A DNA stretch of 64,000 nt from Gymnothorax reevesii (lineage: Eukaryota; Chordata; Actinopteri; Anguilliformes; Muraenidae): assembly GCA_029721435.1 (NCBI GenBank), contig CM056574.1:32506001-32570000 (forward strand), given 5' to 3'. Below the pieces are notes generated by a model. That model was not told the DNA's origin. It searched no databases and worked only from the letters and a program-made list of their open reading frames with translations. Position numbers and translations under genes: made by a program. Shown here one piece after another: positions 1 to 13,095 of the stretch; the stretch's first letter is position 1, and every line of letters begins with the position of its first letter.

Positions 1-24
1 CACACTCGCACACACACACACATA
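1..24. repeat. CA microsatellite at window edge
   Basis: Run of CA dinucleotides with one interruption, continuing from outside the window. Confidence 0.8.
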
Positions 25-1050
25 TGAATGCACCCACACACTGTACTCTCCATTGCCTCACCACTCCCTGGTGCAATTTCAGCATTTCCCATGATGCAAT
101 ATCTCACAACGGATTTCACCGCCTGGCTCAAGGGTTGCGTTGGAGGCCATGTCAGAGACTCTGCATGCGAGTGGAGTGTTTGAAAAAGTATTTAAAAAAT
201 GTCTGATAGAAATGACACTTCAAAGAGCAGCCCGGGCTCCCGAGGTTACCTGTGTCACATTCCACACTGCCAGAGTGAGCGAGAGGAAGTATTGCATTGA
301 CTCTAAAGGACTGGAGAATGATACCGCTTTCTCTATCGATTTGTGGGGACACAATATCAGCACAAAGCAATGCATCAGAAGCATGTCATGGTTGCCCATG
401 ACGCACTGCAGGAGGCCCCCATCCATTAGCCGCCCAGCAGGAAGTGGCCGATCGCATCCGCACACAAGCACGCACACTCACGCAAAACGCACAACAACAG
501 GGACTAATGCTGACTGGTCCAGAATGAATGATGAATTATTTAAATCCAGCCAATTAAGAATGAGCCATGGGGATAAGAGCCTTCTCAAACAATTAATCTT
601 CCATTTCCATCTACGTTTCTTTTTTTTTCCTGCTAGAATATTTTCTGCATCATAAAAAAAGATGAATGACTTTGACATTAACATTAGCAATTTGATTAGT
701 GCTTAGACTGTGATGCTATTTAGGCCGGTAGATGGGAGAGATGTGTATGTTTAGAGGTTAGGTGGCCCGTGAAAAATAACTGAATGGTAGCAAATAACCA
801 TCCCATCAGCAGTGATTAGGTGCCTCTTTTTCTCTCCGATTGCAATAAATGGTGGAATGGATGCAGATTTTCTTTCCACCCCGGCACAAATCAATGCTTT
901 ACATCCACAGATACCATTTTGTGCCAAAAATTCATGGTTTATACCAGCGGCTGGTAAAAACAGAGGTCACACCAAAGGCAAAGCCAGCTCATCTGCTATG
1001 CGTTCCTACTGCTGCTCACATAAATGAAGCATGCTGGATAAGAATTCACA
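25..1050. other. intronic stretch, no feature recognised
   Basis: Mixed-composition DNA. A 171-codon open frame on the plus strand (140-655) has no domain-like pattern and ends in a T-rich tract; I treat it as chance. No repeat ends were seen. Confidence 0.5.
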
Positions 1051-1051
1051 G

Positions 1052-1235
1052 TTGAGGACCCCAGCGCTGAGAGTTCTTTGGTCACAAAATGTCCATTTTG
1101 AGAAAATCAACTTTGGTAATTATAAAAGACGTCCTCCCATCCTTACCTCACAAAGTGTGAAAATGAAGTACTTTCAGCACTACGCTCTTCAATTCCACTA
1201 TCTTAATATGTTGATTAGGTTAGCCAGTTGGTAGT
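1052..1235 (+). repeat. dispersed repeat, family 'CCATTTTGAGAAAAT', copy 1
   Basis: Contains CACAAAATGTCCATTTTGAG followed by a stretch ending in ATTATAAAA and GTGTGAAAATG. The same order of words recurs at 48230-48330 and 48368-48560, so this is an old interspersed repeat. Ends and class are not resolved. Confidence 0.5.
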
Positions 1236-1296
1236 GTTGTCTAATTTAACTCAATTAAGGTTTTCCATCCTCTCTAATGAGAGAAAGAAAGTGAGA

Positions 1297-1300
<4 letters not shown>

Positions 1301-1333
<33 letters not shown>
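1301..1333. repeat. GA microsatellite
   Basis: About 16 uninterrupted GA units, with purine-rich flanks. Confidence 0.9.
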
Positions 1334-1338
<5 letters not shown>

Positions 1339-2199
1339 CGGAGAGGGCAGGGTAAATGCCAACCCACTGAACAACTGATACTGTAAAGTGGTCACAGCAG
1401 GAGGCCCAGAAGAGCAACAGAGAAAAACAAAACTGATAAACGCCTCGGATGTACTGTATCTTTACAGCTGACTTCAGACAGTTATGTACAACAAAATTCA
1501 GCTGAGTCACGCTACAGACATGCTGACTCTGCAAATAACGCGCACAAGGCATTATGTACGCAAATTCTAACAGAGCGGAAAAACTGTACTTGCCTAACTG
1601 ATACGCCTAATTTTAAAGCAAGGCGTGAGAAATTAAAGATGATACGGTACATGATATCCCCCGTCAGTGAAAAAATACGAAGCAAATGCTACTTGCTTCA
1701 ATCAGCCGAGAGCGAATGGGGATTCAGGGCGCCACTAGCTCTCAGAAAAAGCGCCACTACATTCCACAGAAAGTTAATCTGTAATCCAACAGGTTAATCC
1801 TCAAAAGTGTATTTTTTTCCCACAACTGTAATGTCTTTTTATGTACAAAAACAGTCAAAATCAGTTACAAAAGGACCACAATACATTATTTACATAATTA
1901 TTCTCGGTAACATGTTTTTGTCTGCCAACGATTCACTGAAAAAAATGGCTTGATAATAATACACTACATCTTCAGGAGAGGTGTGCAGTATTCTCAGGAT
2001 CACCAAATTAAGTTCTTTATCTGATGGGTCAATGTCAAGGTTAGGGTCACAAAAAACCACTTGTTTTTTTTTACTGTTTATACCATCGTTGCAGATAAAC
2101 TGGTGCTGTTGATGACAGGGGAAGAACAAAGCTGCATGAATTGTACATAACATCGTTCATAATTTATACATAAAGTTCCAACACTTAGGAAAACAGCAT

Positions 2200-3220
2200 A
2201 ATTTTATTTCTTTTTTTCATTTATTTTCTTTTTTTGTGTTTAGGAAGGAATAGATTTTTAAACCACATGTGTAAAAATCATTGGCACCCAGAACAATTAA
2301 TGCAATTGAAATCAAATCAAAACACACAGAACTGCAAAAAATCGAACAAAAACTCAAAAAAACATTCTTTAACAATCTAGCAAAGAAAAGGGGTAATTTT
2401 AATGCAGAATCCCCTTTTCATCCATCACCATGGAAAAACAAAAGAACTGTCAATTCAAGAGACAGACGGAAATTGACCATTGTAATTGAGGTGGTGAGTA
2501 CACCAATACATTAATAGTTAATTGCATCACTCAGCACTGTAAAGGTAATAATCCAAAAATGAAAAGCTGGAATGGCTGTAAAAATGCCTGGGAAAGAAGG
2601 CAAGTGCATGATGACCTCATGTACCAAGAAGAAGATGGTCATGGAGGCAATGAAGAACCCAGGACTCATGATTCAAGGATTTCAGCGATTATTTGCATTT
2701 TAAGGTCACTGAGTCCAAAAGGAACTATCGCACACCACTCCCACACCAAAATCAGCCATAAAACACCCCCATTCAGACAATTTTGGATGTGTGGTGTGAA
2801 GAAAACCCTTAAGTAGATGCAAACAAGCGTCTGGACTTTACCAAACATCTGTGGAACTATGAATTAAGGAGAGTGCAATGGTCATTTGAGTAAAAAAAAA
2901 AAGTAATTTGGCCATACAAATCACTGGGATGTTTGGTTGTAAAACCGGAATGCACAAAAGGAGGTGCAAGTCATGCCTACAGTCTCGAGTCATTGGATAG
3001 ATTTTCCAGCAGAATAAGTATCTATTCAAAAATGGTCAAATGAAAACAAAATACATGTTCTGCAGTGGCCATCGCAGTCTTTGTACTTCAATCATATTGA
3101 AAAACTGTGGTTTATGGGAAAAACTCAGAGCTGTCAACTTTCTAAAGAGGGTGCACATAAACATTAGAATGGGGGTGCAAATAGACCAGAGTTATTCATA
3201 AAAAAGATTACTTCAAGAGA
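2200..3220 (+). mobile_element. decayed Tc1-like transposon with transposase pseudogene
   Basis: Degenerate plus-strand transposase. The clearest piece is at 3063-3113, which reads QWPSQSLYFNHIEKLWF. This corresponds to the conserved WPSQSPDxNPIExLW block of Tc1/mariner transposases that carries the third acidic catalytic residue. Upstream, at about 2567, KAGMAVKMPGK resembles the helix-turn-helix linker region. Stops and frame changes lie throughout (after 2514, 2816 and others), so it is dead. The left flank contains ATCATTGGCACCC, the inward-facing end word of this Tc1 group. Exact inverted-repeat ends and TA duplications are not resolved. No sign that it is used by the host gene. Confidence 0.75.
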
Positions 3221-3249
3221 GAAATTAAAATATGAGGATACATCTATAG

Positions 3250-5215
3250 AAATATTATTCGTAATATAATATTATATATAATAATATATGGAGACAGTTT
3301 CTCCATATGTTTCAACATAATATATGGATTACAAAACTCTTGTTTATTATAAGCAGCCCATTTTCTTCATTTTTACCAAAGATTTCAATAATTCTGACAG
3401 TATATTCCACAGCACACCAAGAATAGTTCATTATAAGCAGCAACGGAAGAAACTCCTACATACATCTGTGCTGAAAAGATGTTTCAAGCCCAGCCAAGTT
3501 TTATAAACAAACTACACCAAATTTGCAAAGTCTAATCATAAAAAAAAGACAGAAAATAAACTATCACGCGCAAATGAAGCTTTCTACTTCCCTTTGCTAA
3601 GGACACTTCGAGAGAAATGCCTGAGAGAACAGTTGTTAAGTACAGAAAAAAACAAACGGGGGTAAAGCCTCAGGAGCAGTTTTGGGGTTAAAGGTCTTCT
3701 TTAAGGACCCAATGGCAGAAGTGCAAGCCAAGTGTCAGCACTAATAGATGGTTGAACCAGGTCCTCCATAGTTACCAGTCAAGCAGTCGAACGCCACGGC
3801 AAGGCTCGTGTCGTTGATTAGAACATGCGACGTGTGAAGCGATTCCTCCAAACGAAACCAAATTAAACTGTTCCAAAGAATGAATTACTTCTTCTCCTTT
3901 AACTACCGTTGACCTGAAATCGAAGGCTGGATGACTACGCGGCAGTTGCCAGCGCCAAATTAGGTTTAGACAGATAAATTAATTGCAATAGCAGCATCTC
4001 ACGGCCCTCGCAGCTAACGAACAGTGCTAGTCCCTAGCTGCAGCCCTGCCTTTCAGTGAGCTTACACGATACAGATTTTCCATGGTATTGGATTTTATTT
4101 TTATCCATTCCAATATTGCATTACTCTTTCTTGTCTCACTCTCCTGCTCTGTTTTCTCTAACTCTCTCTTCATCTGTTTCTGTCATTCATTTTTTCTCTC
4201 TCCATCAATCTCAACACACATCAAATCAGGAATTTACTCAAGCACCACCAGCATTATTGCGCTAGAGTCCATGTTTTGGCATACTCGATTTTGTGATGCT
4301 CTCTCCAACTCACTATTTCACTGGCTCCATCTTTTGAGGTTTTTCATTGCTCATGCCAACAAACCAGCCTCTTCATCTGTGCAATTTTCAAAAAAAAAAC
4401 ACTTCTTTCCATGGCAGACTTTGTTCATTATCTTGGAAATAAGTTCAAAATTAATAGACCAATTCAAAACGAGAACAAACCACCCGAAACTACAAAATAG
4501 ACTGGTTAGTTAGCTTGAGCCAATGAGGACCTACGTAAGAATGATCACCAGGAGTAGCCAATGAAAGAAAGCTACACCTAATCTAGTGTTTCCGAACAGG
4601 AATTCTGCCATCATTTCTCATATAGCCTTGACCTCAATTCGGGATGTGATCCAGGCTACAACATCATTTGCTCCTCCCTTTTTCCCCTTTTTTCTCTATT
4701 GTTGATTTTCCACCTCCACTGCATCTCTTTTTCTCCCGTGTCAAACTCCTTTCCTCTCTCCCTCTTTCTCTGCCTGCTTTCCTCTCTCATTCTCCCTCCC
4801 TTGTGATCTCTCTTGTCTGTTGTCGAGCACCCTCCAAAGCAACCAGGAGCGAGTGAGAATGTTATTGGGCACTGAAGCTGCCATGGCAACCGACTTATGG
4901 AGATAGCAAGGGTGAAATGCGTTACATGGCTTCCAGAATTCAATCAAAATCTCACCATTTCCTCATGCGGAAGATAGGGAAAGGGGATAAATTTATAAAA
5001 TCAATCACTTTGACAGATAGCTCAACATATTTATAATGATAGAGAGCGACTTGTATGTTTTCTCTCCCAAAACTATTATGTAGCAATATTTTATTGCTGC
5101 CAGCTATAGTATGCTACATGTCTTGAGATAAAACGTCTTAAAAAAATCAATGGCATTGATAGAGGAGATTTTGAAAAACCAGAGTATGAAAGAGCGCTCA
5201 TATCCCTCCACTGAC
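3250..5215. other. intronic stretch with AT-rich and pyrimidine-rich parts
   Basis: Begins with an ATAATATAATATTATATA run near 3260-3290. The segment 4655-4815 is strongly pyrimidine-rich on the plus strand (CTCTCCCT-type words), giving a purine-rich tract in the gnao1 transcript. The 143-codon plus frame at 4082-4513 is low-complexity and not protein-like. Confidence 0.5.
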
Positions 5216-5224
5216 TTAAGCTCA

Positions 5225-5560
5225 TCTTCTGCACATTTCTGTTAACCTTCAATTAGCGGTGGCCAGCAGCGCAAGCTATTGATTAAGCGCTAAATGCCAG
5301 CGCCGCGCCCGCAAGCCGCCTTGACACAGGCGCAGAGGGTATTTCTCAGGCTTTGAATTATTCACAGTCTCTAATTGCAGAGATCAGACCGCGCAAAGAG
5401 ATGGGCGCAGTGACGTCACTTCCCAGGATTATATAAATGCGCCGCTTTTCAAGCCTCTTGTGGTTACATTTTTTCCCCTGAATTCCCACAGGTGTTTCCA
5501 TTTATGAGAAAGCCGCGACAATGTAAGACAATCCCAGATTAAAGTTATTCCTCGCATCTT
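5225..5560. promoter_or_regulatory. candidate regulatory island with CRE and TATA box
   Basis: A GC-richer, repeat-free island. It has a perfect palindromic cAMP-response element TGACGTCA at 5411-5418 and TATATAAA at 5430-5437, 12 bp downstream on the plus strand. It also holds ATTGATTAAGCGC and CAATTAGCGG, which look like homeodomain-type sites. CRE and TATA in this order and spacing resemble an inducible promoter. If active on the plus strand it would start an antisense transcript near 5460. An enhancer is equally possible. No conservation data were available. Confidence 0.35.
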
Positions 5561-5564
5561 TCAC

Positions 5565-6670
5565 CTGCTCTGGCGATAGCTGCCTGCTGGTCGCTTAAAA
5601 TACTTTAATCAAAAGCATACTCGACATTCCCATTTTCCAAATAGCACAGGAGCTATATCACCAGTCTTCCTGTGTCTATCTTGACATATAATGCAGAAAT
5701 ATACCCTATAAGAACAATTATTTTTAATTTGTGTTCTAAATAAGTACAATTTGCAAACAAAGACGGTCCAAATTAATTGTATTTGGCTAGCTAAGGGTAT
5801 GATTGAAAGCATCTGTCAGGCACAATTCCACTGACCTGAGTTTTGACCTTTTAACCCCTTCATGAATATTCCAAACCACAGCAATCCATACCTGTTGTGC
5901 CTGACACTATTTAAGGCTTTATAATAATTTATTATATAATTTATATAACTCACAAGTTGTGTCATAGAGATTGGAAATTTATTTCAATGACGCAAGACCT
6001 TGTTTCATTTGGAAATTCAATAATAAAATTATTTAGCAATCAAATTTAAAAATTTTGTGGACACCGGTGTCTATAATGCACCAAGAGGTTAAATCTCACA
6101 TTTTTTCCCTGAGCGAAGCAAATACACAGCCCTCCATAAGTAGCACTGTCAGTTCTGTTCCCACCCGTCGAAGCCAAAACATGTCCATTTGATTAAAGTT
6201 CTGAAAATGAAATTGGCTGAGTAAAATACCACAGCAGTGGATGTTCTGTACTTTAATATAGCACTCTTGTCAATGAGCAAAACCTGAGGTGATGAAGCAC
6301 ACAGGCCTGGGCTCTGCATCTGTCTGTTTAATGTAGTGCTATTCCAAATCGACACTCACATCACCCTTCCTGCACCACATAAAATTGAGATGAAACAGGC
6401 AATCATGGTTCTTTCAGTGTAAGACACTCTCTGCAACCAGAAGTGGATTTATAAGTAAATATACTTTATCAGTAAGTAACAGATGTTCTGCTGAGCATCA
6501 TGTTAATATGGACTCGCTAAATTTAATGGCAAGAGCCAACTTGATCTTATTATATGGAAGCATACTGTACTTCAGGCTTTCGCCTCCCAAAACAATGAAA
6601 ACCATGACTCACTTTTAGCGATGTGCTGAACTTTTAATCCATTAAACCAAATATCCTAAATCTGTAAGTC
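5565..6670. other. intronic stretch, no feature recognised
   Basis: AT-rich DNA with an AT-only patch around 5920-5950. No gene, tandem repeat or element ends seen. Confidence 0.5.
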
Positions 6671-6674
6671 AATT

Positions 6675-6948
6675 ATTCGTCGATCCATTAATTTTCCAAA
6701 CCGCTTATCCATTGCAAGGACTGAACATCATTCACTCACACCTATCGCCAGAGTCTTTGCGCAACCAGGAAGCCTAACATGCATGTTTTTAGGCTGTGGT
6801 AGGAAAACAGAGTGCCCAGAGGAATCCCATGTAAACACAAGGAGAACTTGCTAACTCCACGCAGACAGGCCCCAGGCCGAATTAGAACCCAAAATCTTTT
6901 TGTTGAAAGGCAACAGTGCTATCCCACTGCATCACTGTGCTACACTTA
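6675..6948 (-). mobile_element. teleost tRNA-like-headed repeat (SINE-like), copy 1, minus orientation
   Basis: Read in plus direction it ends AACTCCACGCAGACAGG, GGCCGAATTAGAACCC and GCATCACTGTGCTAC. These are the reverse complement of the head of a very common teleost repeat (GGTTCGAATCC-type box B, then CATGTTCTCC). The other end has AAACCGCTTATCC. Diverged. Related copies lie at 15.2, 33.2 and 58.5 kb. Confidence 0.65.
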
Positions 6949-6949
6949 A

Positions 6950-9900
6950 ATAAATCATAGTTGCGATAAAAACAGCTTCACCTATCCTTTGGTGAAGTGC
7001 AGAGGAGGTTCTCGTCGCAAAGATTTGGTGAACGATGGGCTGAATTTTGAAGATTGAACTCTCTCTGTGTTTGAACCAAGCTGCATGTCACTCATTTGCC
7101 ACAATATTATACTCTTTTCAGGTTATACCGCCTTATATGTGAAATGGTAAACACCTCTGGAAATCACTGACTTCCAAGACTGCGTAGTATGTTTGAGAGT
7201 AGAGGACCAAGCACCCTAAAAAGGCATTTTCATCATTCTGGTTAAGAAGCAGTAAAGGTACACACATACAAATAAATATGTATGGATAAATACCGGCATG
7301 CGATGGTAGGCTAGTATTCATGCACAGAAATAAATACACGCACGTGTGAGCATTCACTCGTACATCACATACTCAGTCACACAAGTACTTTATATCACTC
7401 AATAGCACAAAAAAGCATATGTAATGCAAAAAGTCTTACTAAATATTTTAATCTTGTAATTAGATGTCAGAAAAAAATTTTCTATCACCGTAACTTTTTT
7501 CTCAGTAAAAGTAAAATTCCGATTCATTGATGCAAGATAATGTTGGCTCATTTTTAGATTTGTCCAAGAAAATTTCACCTCTCCAAAAAAAAAAAAAAGG
7601 TGATAGAATTGAGTGTTTTAAGTGTTGCTCCAAGATTAAAATGCCTGTTAATATTTATCTTTTTTATATTTTTTTTTCAGTGTGTACAAACATACCCACA
7701 TCTACTTTTGTACACACATTATGCACACTGGGGAGAATTGTTGGTAAAGGGTCTCAATTATGGTGACTCTATGCTATGGATATGGATGAACTGAATGCAG
7801 TGGAGAAAAAGGGTGTAGCAGATGGGGCGGTGAGGTGGTGCTGGAAGTATATGACCTCACACTTAAAAAAATTGTAAAACTGTTTGTCACATTTTAACCT
7901 GGCTAAATCAAGACTGAGTCCCGAAAATAATAAAATTCCATTGCCACCCCCCCAACTTCCACTTTCAAAACCACTTCTCCACCCTCGCTGGGGAGCCACA
8001 TTTGAAAATAAAAAGCTTACGGTGAGAGAAATATGGCTTCAGCTGGAAAGCTGTCAGACCTCTGAAATATTGGAGTAGCTCTGAGACAGAGATGGGAGGA
8101 TCCCTGATATCTCTGCTTCTTACCCCGGATGTCCTTGGCGGGCAGCGGGCAACTAGACAGACACTGCCGATTCAGCCGATGTGGCCACTTGCCAAGGCAC
8201 TTATAACCAAGACACGATGACAAGGACGGCTGTCTAGCACGAAGGCACGTCGTGTCCAAACTTCTGATTCCGGAGAACAGGTCCTTTCAGCACAAATCCA
8301 GCCTTTCATCTGCGATCGTAGCCCAAGCCACAACCTCACCTGGCACAATCTACTGAAGCACATCTGGCGCTCGTGAAAATAGTTTGTATAGCTAAATATA
8401 CTCAAGTTCGTCATAAGCTTTCATTTCATTTTCACAGGCGAATATATGCCTACGTCTGGCGGCGAAACTGAGATTAAAACCAAACTGAAGTAGACTAGTT
8501 ACTGATCGATATGAGATGGCAGTCTTGTTCTTGCTTTCTCACAAACAACTTTTGCTTTCAGAAAATACAAACGTTCCTCAAATCTCGATCAAACATGTCT
8601 ATTATAAACTATGGTGATATCAAGCAACTGGAGTCCCTCTTTCTTGTTCAAGCACCTTCCTGTCCCAGGTGAAAGGATGATGCTTGACCACCTCATCTGA
8701 GTCCGTTTCCTAGAATCGCCCCTCCTTTCAGCCCAGGAGCGCAGAGAACTGAAAACACCACTGACTACTTCCAAGGTTCACTTAACGGAAATCTGCCGTA
8801 AGCAGCCTCTTACGAAGGCAGAGGGGTAGATGTGTTCCACTTCATTAAACAGACATGTGTTCAGTGGAAACAACATGACAGCTGAGGTTGGATAGGGATG
8901 GGGTCAAGTGGACCTTCAATGGAAGACGGAAGCTTGCATTAAGCTGGGTAGCCTCTAACCACAAGGTATGCTGGGAAATTTCCACCCACAACGGCAGGGG
9001 ACTCATTCCGATATCTTATTTTCCTTTGCTTTTCAGCACCCGACTCGGAAATCTATCGAGGTTCACCATCATTAATGGAGATTCTAATCCATTAAATGAG
9101 TTCAGAAAATGAAATTTCGGTTACCTTGTCGTAACTGCAGACAAGGAACTTCAAAAAAATCGATTACCAAACTTTTTCTTCTGGAATGTGTGAAAGATAA
9201 ATCGTAAATTTCCCTATCCCCTCCTACCACTAATCTAGTTCACCAGTATGTGCCTACTGAAGCGACTGAAGTCGCTTCAAAATGATATCAGAGGGAGCAA
9301 GAATGCTGCATTTGGTAAATGCAAGTTTCTTCAGCAACCTCGTATTTTTTCTTTTCTTCTTTTTCTGTCATGTTCCCTGTGATGGATGGAGCAAAAAGCG
9401 AGAAATAGCGATGAAAGATATGAGATTGGAATCAGCCTAGGCTGCGTTCATCCAGAACATTCATTGCAATCAAGAGTCACCACTCCAGTATTGTTCAGCT
9501 TGGATGAGGCTGATAACGAACATTCCTCCATTATAGCGGTTGTGTTTGACAGCATTTGGCGCCCCAGGAGGAAGAACAAATATTGACAAATTTTTTAAAT
9601 CCCCCCTTTTAACTCATTAGCTGACACAACACTACGCCCAAAAGCTCGGAAGACACTGAGGTATTTTTTGGCAGCAATTTTCGCCATTGCAAATCTCCCA
9701 AGAATACCGTTTTTGCCCAGTTTCCAAGTCGCCCAAAGGGATCATGAACTCTGACTTTCTCTGAGGCGGGCAAGAACTAGGTTGTGTCAAATTCTCCAAA
9801 AGGCAAGGAACCTTACTTGATGACAGACATGAACTAGAAATAGTTTGGCTGGTAGCCATGACAGGAGAGTTGTCCATTTTATGAAGGAGGCAATTAACTC

Positions 9901-10520
9901 CTTTGTTGTTTCCTCTTACTGACAGGACACAGCACCAGTCTTTGAAGAAAGGGATCATGTATTACAATAAACCACGATCCTTCGCAGGTGTAACAATTGG
10001 ATAGGTCATTGGTCACAGTTTTCCTATTGGATTAGTCATGTCATAATCAATTGTCCTCAAACTCATCACTTATAGAAGGACAGTGATTTCTTGAACATCT
10101 CCCTAGGTAACTTATACATTTCCAAACAACTCTCCCATGACTCGTGACATTTTCTACCAAGGTCCAGGAAAAGCAGAGGAAAGGAAAAAGGTTGCCTGTT
10201 TAAGAGAATTTGGATGCATCCCTATTTTTCAGAGGTTCACCAGGGTTCCTTAGTGACTTCCTGGATGAATCATCCATGCCCTAACCGTAACCTCAGAAAT
10301 GACCTCGTAACCAGCCTGATATACTGTACTTTGATTACATTCGTTTCATCGTTTCTGAAATTACTTTCGATCGCAGCATAGTGTGAAACCCCTGTACTTG
10401 CTTCACTTTGCCGAAATGGGTCCATTTTAAAAGAGGTTTAGATTTATCACAGCTGGCAGTAATCAGGCCTCTGCTTGTGTAATGCTACATATCTCAATTA
10501 TCAATTATATATCAATTAAA
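6950..10520. other. intronic stretch, mostly unique-looking
   Basis: No gene found. Short A-runs near 7586, a CACACATACAAATA patch near 7260, and unique-looking DNA around 8000-9600. The 108-codon minus frame at 9632-9958 has no recognisable motif. No clear element ends. Confidence 0.45.
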
Positions 10521-10524
10521 ATTG

Positions 10525-10735
10525 ATTGAGTAACTAAGGGGATAATTACTTTTTCGTGCAATGCCAGTTGGTGTTGGATCATTTTTTTCCTTTAATAAAT
10601 AAATTGCTAGTTTATCTGTTTGTTGTCTATATTCAGTTCATCTTTGTCTTATAATAATTTGTTTTTAATGATCGACAACAATTAAGTGTGAAAAGATCAG
10701 GAAAAGGGCACATATTTTCTCCCAACATTGTATCT
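10525..10735. mobile_element. Tc1-like transposon terminal fragment
   Basis: The word order GGGATAATTACTTTTTC, GGATCATTTTTTTCC, TAATAAATAAATT, AATTAAGTGTGAAAA, ATCAGGAAAAGGGCA matches the 3' non-coding end of a common fish Tc1-like family. No transposase segment is attached upstream, so it is a solo end or a truncated copy. Confidence 0.6.
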
Positions 10736-11240
10736 GCGACAAATCTGACTCACCACAGCTATCAATCAAGCTAAGTGCAGGGGTGTAGGTGTGTGTGAGC
10801 GAGAGGGACTTAGGGCGCTAACACTCCAGGGACCACTGATGAATGCCTGAGAGTCCCACTTACGCAGAAGCTCTCAAGAGGAGATACCCTCACCCACATA
10901 CATTCACCACGGGAACCTCAAGCTCTCTCTTTCACCCTTTTCTCTCTCACCAATCGGGACCCTAGAATTACAGGGTTCTAACGAACATTGATACAGTTTT
11001 GAGGAATTTGCGTGCAATGTTTGGCCGCTTAGTGTACACTTAGGGAACTGGAACTTTGTAACTCCGATCTGAACCCAACTTTACTGTTAAATTCAGTCAC
11101 TCACTCTCTCTCTTTCTCTCTCTCTCTCGTTCCTTTAGCCTCAGCCGTCATGGTTCATTGACCCGCAGCACAATCTGCAACTGTCCCTAAGCATCAGTCC
11201 GGCGGCCGAGTCGTGCTTCTGCCTCTTAATGTATTAAAAA

Positions 11241-11261
11241 TATATTTATATATATATATAC
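11241..11261. repeat. TA-rich microsatellite
   Basis: TATATTTATA followed by an uninterrupted TA run. Confidence 0.8.
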
Positions 11262-12322
11262 ACGTCCTGAATTATGTATGACGGTCTGCTCAATTATTAA
11301 GTGCTACAAGGGAAAGCAACTTCGCTCTAATTTCCGTCGACTGCTCCGGACATGTGTAGGAACTGAGGAAGGGAGCGGAGGAGGTGTTGTGATGAGGGGT
11401 GGGGTGGTGGGGGTTGGGGGTAGATAAGCAGAGCTGCGCAAAAGGGCAGGGGAGAATTAGGGCACCCGAGCGAGCGCCTGGCCGAACCCTCCGCACATTA
11501 GCATTAGCTTCGGATCCCAGGGCACGCGCTCCTTTCTGCAGGGTTTATGGAGCAGAAACCAAACAGAAGAGAGATGAGAATAGGCTCTAAGACAGCAGTG
11601 CTCCTCATTTATTTCCCCCTCTCTCTCTCTCTCTCTCCCTCTCCAGCTGCCTGCTGAGAAATGCCTTGACTTCCTCTAGGAGTCTGCCTTCTGCCATTTG
11701 TCTCTGGTCTGTCTCTCGCTTTGATCCCTCTCTAGCTTTTCCTTCTTCATTAAAGCAAACACAAAGCCAAATATGAACATCCACTCAGAGGGTTCAAATG
11801 CTAACAGCAATCAATGGAACTTCTCACATTGATAGCTACAGCTCCGTGTTGCAGACTCATGAGCAAAATACACGCGTGACACACGTCACACGCAGGAACA
11901 CGATGAACATGCTATGCTACGAATAAATATTCAGGGAGCTCACATGTACTATTCTGGGGTGAGAAATCACTGTAAGCTCCTAGTCCAGGCAGGCAGCAAT
12001 GAACAAATAATGCATAATACTGCCCAGCTCGTATTTACAGCAAGCATTTATGCATGCATATTAACGCATAGAGGAACACATGGATACACATACAGGCTCT
12101 TGCATAGATTAACACACAGACACTGAAATGAAAACACACTCGCAGACACGCAAACGCACAAACACACCCACAAACAGAACGTGTTAGTCTCCAAGAAATA
12201 CACTTTAACGGTTTTCTTTTTTCCTTTTTGATGCACTATTTTTAGTTTCTCATTTTCCCCCTCTCTCCATCTCTCTTCCTGTCTCTCTCACCTGCCCCCA
12301 CCCCAGCTCTCTCTCTCTCCCT

Positions 12323-12349
12323 CACACACACACACACACACACACACAC
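12323..12349. repeat. CA microsatellite
   Basis: About 13 CA units directly after a CT run. In the gnao1 transcript this reads as UG repeats followed by GA repeats. Confidence 0.88.
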
Positions 12350-13039
12350 TGAAAGAGCACATCTCTGGGCTCTCCTTTTAATGGAGGCTGCAGCAGAGGC
12401 TCAGCTGCGTTCAGTGGGGATTAATTCAGTTCAGCACACAGCACTGTTCACCTGACCTCAGCTCCATTAAAGAAAGGGGGGGCAAACAATGAGAGAAAAA
12501 AAACACGTATTCACAAAAACGACACTAGCGGGGGCCTTATGATGCACTTGTGACAGGCAATCTTCAGAGACAGCCCGCAGACTCGCATTTGACAGCGCTC
12601 AGCCCCTGGAATCGAAGTAAGGAAAGAACAGCAACATGACAGGGGCTGTTTGAAATCTCCAGGGGACTGAGATATAAATCTGCCTGTATGTTTATCTGTA
12701 TGCTGCTTTGATACAGCACCGGCACAGATTGCAGACATTTATTCAAAGCTGAAAGGAATGCACTCATACAGCGAGGTTCGTACATATTTGGACATTGTTT
12801 TTCAGCGAGAGTATTCTTATCCGTATCAACCGAACCGTGTCAAATTAGCTGCGGAATCACAGCCCATTATTCTTTTGTTCGCAGTCCAAATATATATGGG
12901 CATCAAGACATGTCCGCACAGGCCTGCTTGCACACAAACGCACTAACGCGTAGTGATACGCATACAAACATGTTCACACCCTAACGAACGTGCTAACTGA
13001 ATTACCGACGCCAATCCGCTGAGACTTAAGATAAACGCT

Positions 13040-13095
13040 GGGGTATAAAGAAGCCAGTGCGGCCCCTTTATTTCCTAAAAGGCGTCACGTGACGA
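13040..13095. promoter_or_regulatory. palindromic CACGTG site near a TATA word
   Basis: CGTCACGTGACG at 13083-13094 is a perfect 12-bp palindrome containing GTCACGTGAC, the full USF/TFEB (CLEAR-type) E-box. TATAAA lies at 13044-13049. The motif match is exact; function is inference. Confidence 0.3.

Noticed and set aside
140..655. 171-codon plus-strand frame
   Set aside because: No recognisable domain; ends in a homopolymer-rich tract. Length is within what chance allows in 64 kb.
12431..12455. TTCAGCACA resembling the left half of an RE1/NRSF site
   Set aside because: The right half (GGACAG) is missing at any accepted spacing. TTCAGCACC near 9024 fails for the same reason.
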